A DNA stretch of 55,118 bases, taken from positions 1 to 55,118 of the forward strand of contig PLQW01000234.1 of the NCBI GenBank assembly GCA_003160215.1. The letters are read 5' to 3'. The DNA is from Acidobacteriaceae bacterium. Its GTDB lineage: Bacteria > Acidobacteriota > Terriglobia > Terriglobales > Acidobacteriaceae. The first letter of the stretch is position 1, and each line of letters opens with the position of its first letter. Below, in pieces: positions 52,017 to 55,118 of the stretch. Made by a program: the position numbers and the translations under genes. The notes beneath the pieces are model-generated. The model ran no database searches, had not been told where the DNA came from, and saw only the letters and a list, made by a program, of their open reading frames with translations.

Positions 52017-53714
52017 ATGACCCAACGTTTTCTCGCCGCTGTGGTTGTTTCTTCGATGCTGTGGCTCCCGATTCGTGCCTTCACCGAAGCCCTTGAACCG
52101 GCCCCGCAGAATGCCGATATGAGCAGCGCCGACATGCTCTACCGATCGGGCAGGTTCGCGGAGGCGGCGGCAAAGTTTCAAGCCATCGTGAAGGCAGATC
52201 CGAAGATTGTGCCGGCGCAGGTTGGGTTGATTCATTCCTTGCTGCGCGAACAAAAAATCGATGATGCCCAAGCCGCCGCCATCAGGGCGCTCACCTTGCA
52301 GCCGAACTCTGCCCCGCTGGTGACGGCCATGGGGGATGTTCAATTCCGGCTTGGAGAAATGCCGGAGGCGGAAAGGTCGTATCTTAAGGCGGAGAGTCTG
52401 AATCCCAATGACCCTGCTCCTTATATCGGCGTGGCCCGCGTGTACCGCGCGTACTCCCTCTACCGTCGCGCCTTCGATCAACTGAGCCGTGCGCACCAAC
52501 TCGCGCCCGACAGCCCAGACATGCAGCGCATGTGGCTTGGCATGTTGCCCCCACGCGAGCGGATCTCGGCGATTGAAGCCTATCTCGCCAGTGGACGTTC
52601 CGGGGACCCGGAAGAAACGGCTTTACTGCGTCGTTATCTCGACTTCCTCAAGGCCACGGTGGATAAACCCGCTCACGCCTGCCGGCTGGTTAGCAAAGTC
52701 CAGCAAACCAATACCAAGCTGCTGGTGTTGCCCTCCAGCAAATTTCGCCTCGGAGCTTCAGGTCTCGAAGTGAAACTCAACGGCCACGGCAATCGCCTGG
52801 CTCTAGATACCGGCACTAGCGGAATCCTGGTCCGCAGCGATGCGGCGGAGAAAGCCGGGCTCACCCGTATCGCCGAGCAGCGCATTGGCGGCCTCGGTGA
52901 CAAAGGCCAACAGAGTGGCTATGTCGCCGTGGCTGGCCATATTCGTATCGGCGAACTCGAGTTTGAAGACTGCGTGGTGCGCGTCGTTGATGCGGCGGGG
53001 CCCGGTGAGAACGACGGTCTGATTGGTACCGATGTCTTTGGCGCGTATTTGATCGATATCGACATTCCCGGGCAGAAGCTCAGACTGTCGCCACTTCCGA
53101 AGCGTCCGGACGAGGTTGCTGCCCCAACAGCCCTGAACAGTGCCGGCGAGACCCGTGCCACCCCTGAGGACAATGTGGAGAACGGAGGCGAACAGAGGAC
53201 AGCGCCACCGCCCAACCAGACGAAGCAGGCAAACGTGGCGGCAAACCCGCACCTGCCGAAAGACGCCTATGTTGCTCCCGAGATGGCCCGCTGGACCAAG
53301 GTCTTTCGCTTTGGCCATGTGCTGCTGATTCCCACGCTGGTGGATGGCTCCGGGCCGATGCTGTTCATGATCGACACCGGCTCGTTCACTAACATTCTTT
53401 CTACCAGGGCTGCTCGCGAGGTCACGAAGGTCAGGGCGGATTCCCGCATGCAAGTGAAAGGACTGAGCGGTACGGTGGCTAACGTCTACCGTGCCGACAA
53501 AGCTACGCTTCAGTTCGGCCACTATTCCCAGGAGAATCAGGATATTGTGACGTTGGATCTATCCGCGGTCAGCAAATCTGCCGGCACCGAGGTGGCGGGC
53601 ATTCTCGGCTTCGAGATGCTGCGAATCCTGCAGGTCAAGATCGATTACCGCGACGGACTGGTCGACTTTCTCTACGACCCGAAGCATCTCCCCAAAGGAA
53701 TCAGTATTCGTTAG
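52017..53714 (+). CDS. Exported TPR protein with two retropepsin-like aspartic protease modules
   Basis: A 565-residue protein. Signal peptide-like start (FLAAVVVSSMLWLPIRAF), TPR repeats (~35-180: RSGRFAEAAAKFQAIVKADP, RLGEMPEAERSYLKAESLNP). Two aspartyl-protease-like domains follow: the first has LALDTGTSGILV (~260) and DGLIGTDVFGAYLIDID; the second has MLFMIDTGSFTNILS (~455) and GILGFEMLRILQVKIDY. A proline/asparagine-rich linker (~370-415) joins them. Retropepsins act as dimers of one D-T-G each, so the two modules may form an intramolecular pair, as in pepsin. Substrate unknown; periplasmic location inferred. Confidence 0.82.
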   Translation: MTQRFLAAVVVSSMLWLPIRAFTEALEPAPQNADMSSADMLYRSGRFAEAAAKFQAIVKADPKIVPAQVGLIHSLLREQKIDDAQAAAIRALTLQPNSAPLVTAMGDVQFRLGEMPEAERSYLKAESLNPNDPAPYIGVARVYRAYSLYRRAFDQLSRAHQLAPDSPDMQRMWLGMLPPRERISAIEAYLASGRSGDPEETALLRRYLDFLKATVDKPAHACRLVSKVQQTNTKLLVLPSSKFRLGASGLEVKLNGHGNRLALDTGTSGILVRSDAAEKAGLTRIAEQRIGGLGDKGQQSGYVAVAGHIRIGELEFEDCVVRVVDAAGPGENDGLIGTDVFGAYLIDIDIPGQKLRLSPLPKRPDEVAAPTALNSAGETRATPEDNVENGGEQRTAPPPNQTKQANVAANPHLPKDAYVAPEMARWTKVFRFGHVLLIPTLVDGSGPMLFMIDTGSFTNILSTRAAREVTKVRADSRMQVKGLSGTVANVYRADKATLQFGHYSQENQDIVTLDLSAVSKSAGTEVAGILGFEMLRILQVKIDYRDGLVDFLYDPKHLPKGISIR

Positions 53715-53722
53715 GCAAACGC

Positions 53723-54238
53723 CTACTTCTTCCGCCGAAAGTCGAAGCGCCCGGTGCTCAGCTTGCCGTGATTGTCCACATACGTCCACTCTTCGATGTG
53801 ATGATCCGGGCCATCGAAGATGAACGCCACCGCCTGCATGTGACCATCGTTCGGCCCGATGTTGGTTCCATCCTTGAAATCGAAGACCACGCGATTGGGA
53901 TCGCCGCCCGGGGTTGCCACCATGCGCGGCTGGTTATGCGCCGCACAATAGTGCGTCGCCATCAACTTGTTACCGTCCAGGTGGAAGATGGTGACCATTT
54001 CGTCGGACGTGCCCTCGCCGAGCCAGCCCATCAGCGCCGAACCGTCGGAGACCATCATGAACCGGGTAGTGGCCGGATACTCTTTACCGCCTTCGAGCAT
54101 GGTGCCCACCCAGGCGCCATCGAGCGTCTTCATCTTGTCGAACGACGCATTGGGCGCCATAGCGGACTTGTCTTCGCCAAGCAGGGGCGGCGTCAGCGCT
54201 AGCAACAGAAGCAGGACAGCAGCGATTTTGCAGTTCAT
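53723..54238 (-). CDS. Secreted hypothetical protein
   Basis: A 171-residue protein with a clear signal peptide (KIAAVLLLLLALTPPLLG). The mature part looks like a small beta-barrel (LDGAWVGTMLEGGKEYPATT, MVTIFHLDGNKLMATHYCAA, HHIEEWTYVDNHGKLS), similar in layout to DUF1579-type/lipocalin-like proteins, but I do not assign a family. ATG 54238 has CAGGAG upstream; upstream in-frame codons to 54349 are rejected. It converges with the aspartic-protease-like gene (8 bases between stops). Confidence 0.7.
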   Translation of the reverse strand: MNCKIAAVLLLLLALTPPLLGEDKSAMAPNASFDKMKTLDGAWVGTMLEGGKEYPATTRFMMVSDGSALMGWLGEGTSDEMVTIFHLDGNKLMATHYCAAHNQPRMVATPGGDPNRVVFDFKDGTNIGPNDGHMQAVAFIFDGPDHHIEEWTYVDNHGKLSTGRFDFRRKK

Positions 54239-54414
54239 AGTCAACTCCTGACGACGGGTGGATTGTAGCTGAGTTCTCGCCGCCGCACGAGGATTTTCAG
54301 ATGAAGGGCGGCCGGCAGCTGCTTGCATTCCTTCTCGCACCTCATACAATAGTTGCGGAATCCAATCGTCGGTTGTTCGACGCGATATCGGTTTAGAAAG
54401 TAAGGAGACTTCTC

Positions 54415-54813
54415 ATGTCCGCTTCGATTCCCGAGAATTATCTTGACCTCTTCAAGAAGAAGGCATTCGGCAGTTTTACCACCCTGATGCCCGACGGCAG
54501 TCCGCAGACCACACCGGTGTGGGTGGATTACGCTGACGGCAAAGTTCTGGTTAACTCCGCGCTCGGCCGCCAGAAAGACAAGAACCTTCGTCGCGACCCC
54601 CGCGTGGCAATCACCCTCATTGATCCCGACAATCCCTATCGCTACCTGGAAGTGCGCGGCCGGGTCAGCGAAATCACCCAGGAAGGTGCCGACAAACTGA
54701 TCGACAAGTTGGCCAAGAAGTATCTGGATAAGGACAAGTATCCGTTCGCGCAGCCCGGCGAGCAGCGCGTTATCTACAAGATCGAGCCCGAGCACGTCAG
54801 CCCGCACGGCTAG
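54415..54813 (+). CDS. PPOX-class F420/FMN-dependent oxidoreductase
   Basis: A 132-residue split-barrel flavin/deazaflavin protein. It has AFGSFTTLMPDGSPQTTPVW (substrate/cofactor strand), VLVNSALGRQKDKNLRRDPR, VAITLIDPDNPYRYLEVRGR and the C-terminal EHVSPHG typical of the PPOX class F420-dependent family. The specific substrate is unknown, and F420 dependence is inferred from the subfamily. ATG 54415 has AAGGAG upstream. Confidence 0.88.
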   Translation: MSASIPENYLDLFKKKAFGSFTTLMPDGSPQTTPVWVDYADGKVLVNSALGRQKDKNLRRDPRVAITLIDPDNPYRYLEVRGRVSEITQEGADKLIDKLAKKYLDKDKYPFAQPGEQRVIYKIEPEHVSPHG

Positions 54814-55118
54814 GCTCTGATCGCGAGAGAGCGGGCCACGTGCCTGCTTTTTGCTTGCCGCTCCGGAAGGCGTTGCCTCATGGCTTGTCGTCCCGTCTCG
54901 CGAAGCTATAGCAATTCCAGACTGGTTATACGTTGGGTAGTGCGGGCCTTCAGATCGTGTATGAGAACTCGCTTTGAATTGGCGGCTTCATACGCATCGA
55001 AAAAAGGAACGCACTGCTCGGGCAGTGCATTCGTTGAGAGGATGTGCGAGAACGAAGCTTGGGCATTCGCCAGGGGAATATGCTAGCGGAAAATCCAGCG
55101 CCGTAGGCGCGGCTCAGT
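54814..55118. other. Non-coding right end of window
   Basis: 305 bases, no convincing gene. It ends with a GCGCCGTAGGCGCGGC foldback at ~55098-55114, similar to the GCGCC-type dispersed hairpins elsewhere. Confidence 0.4.

Overview
The window looks like a chromosomal segment of an Acidobacteriota bacterium (Terriglobia/Koribacter-like). This is an inference from gene content, not from a marker gene. The pointers are a large Oar-like TonB receptor with an N-terminal carboxypeptidase-regulatory domain, a GloVer-repeat (TIGR03803) secreted protein, a DUF3300-DUF2950 pair, a PEP-CTERM protein, a DUF2236 protein, a long malate synthase, and high-GC DNA full of short dispersed hairpin repeats between genes. 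There is no rRNA, no tRNA that I could find, and no CRISPR array.

Layout. 1-31 is the start of an IS630-like transposase running off the left edge, followed by AT-rich DNA. 235-3219 is a receiver/PPDK-N protein. 3396-5511 is an overlapping two-gene operon of unknown function with a nuclease-like N-terminus, a possible defence locus. 5651-12042 holds gdhA, a DUF2236 protein coupled to an orphan antitoxin-like protein, a B12/radical-SAM protein and a CHAD-HD fusion. 12043-13135 is a gene-poor stretch. 13136-19788 holds a PEP-CTERM protein with a good sigma-54 promoter match, a frameshifted htpX, glgC, an IS1595 remnant, dusB, rpmE and an HU gene. 20178-29866 holds a GH57/DUF3536 protein, malate synthase, a DnaC-like ATPase, a UvrC-like protein with a degenerate nuclease domain, a frameshifted GxxExxY gene and an ELK-motif protein. 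30316-33356 is tldD-tldE. 33428-39416 is envelope and secreted proteins (GloVer repeats, DUF3300, DUF2950, M23).

39420-47544 is a one-strand block of redox genes. In transcription order these are a ferritin-like diiron protein, a 2Fe-2S ferredoxin, a double-length acyl-CoA dehydrogenase, an ETF:quinone oxidoreductase with a C-terminal ferredoxin domain, a small membrane protein, and divergent EtfB and EtfA. They look like one electron route from an acyl-CoA-type substrate to quinone, with an added iron/diiron component. 48057-54813 holds the TonB receptor, a hairpin-rich element, a cytochrome c, a protein with two aspartic-protease modules, a secreted protein and a PPOX/F420 protein.

The most unusual signals are: (i) four inverted-repeat elements built from a CRCGGAT unit, one of which encloses the GxxExxY nuclease-like gene; (ii) the ferritin/ferredoxin/ACAD/ETF-QO/EtfBA block with non-canonical Etf cofactor motifs; (iii) the two-gene nuclease-like operon; (iv) a 196-bp element with 20-bp terminal inverted repeats and three internal hairpins; (v) a repeated palindromic operator-like site; and (vi) several single-base frameshifts, which may be real decay or consensus errors.
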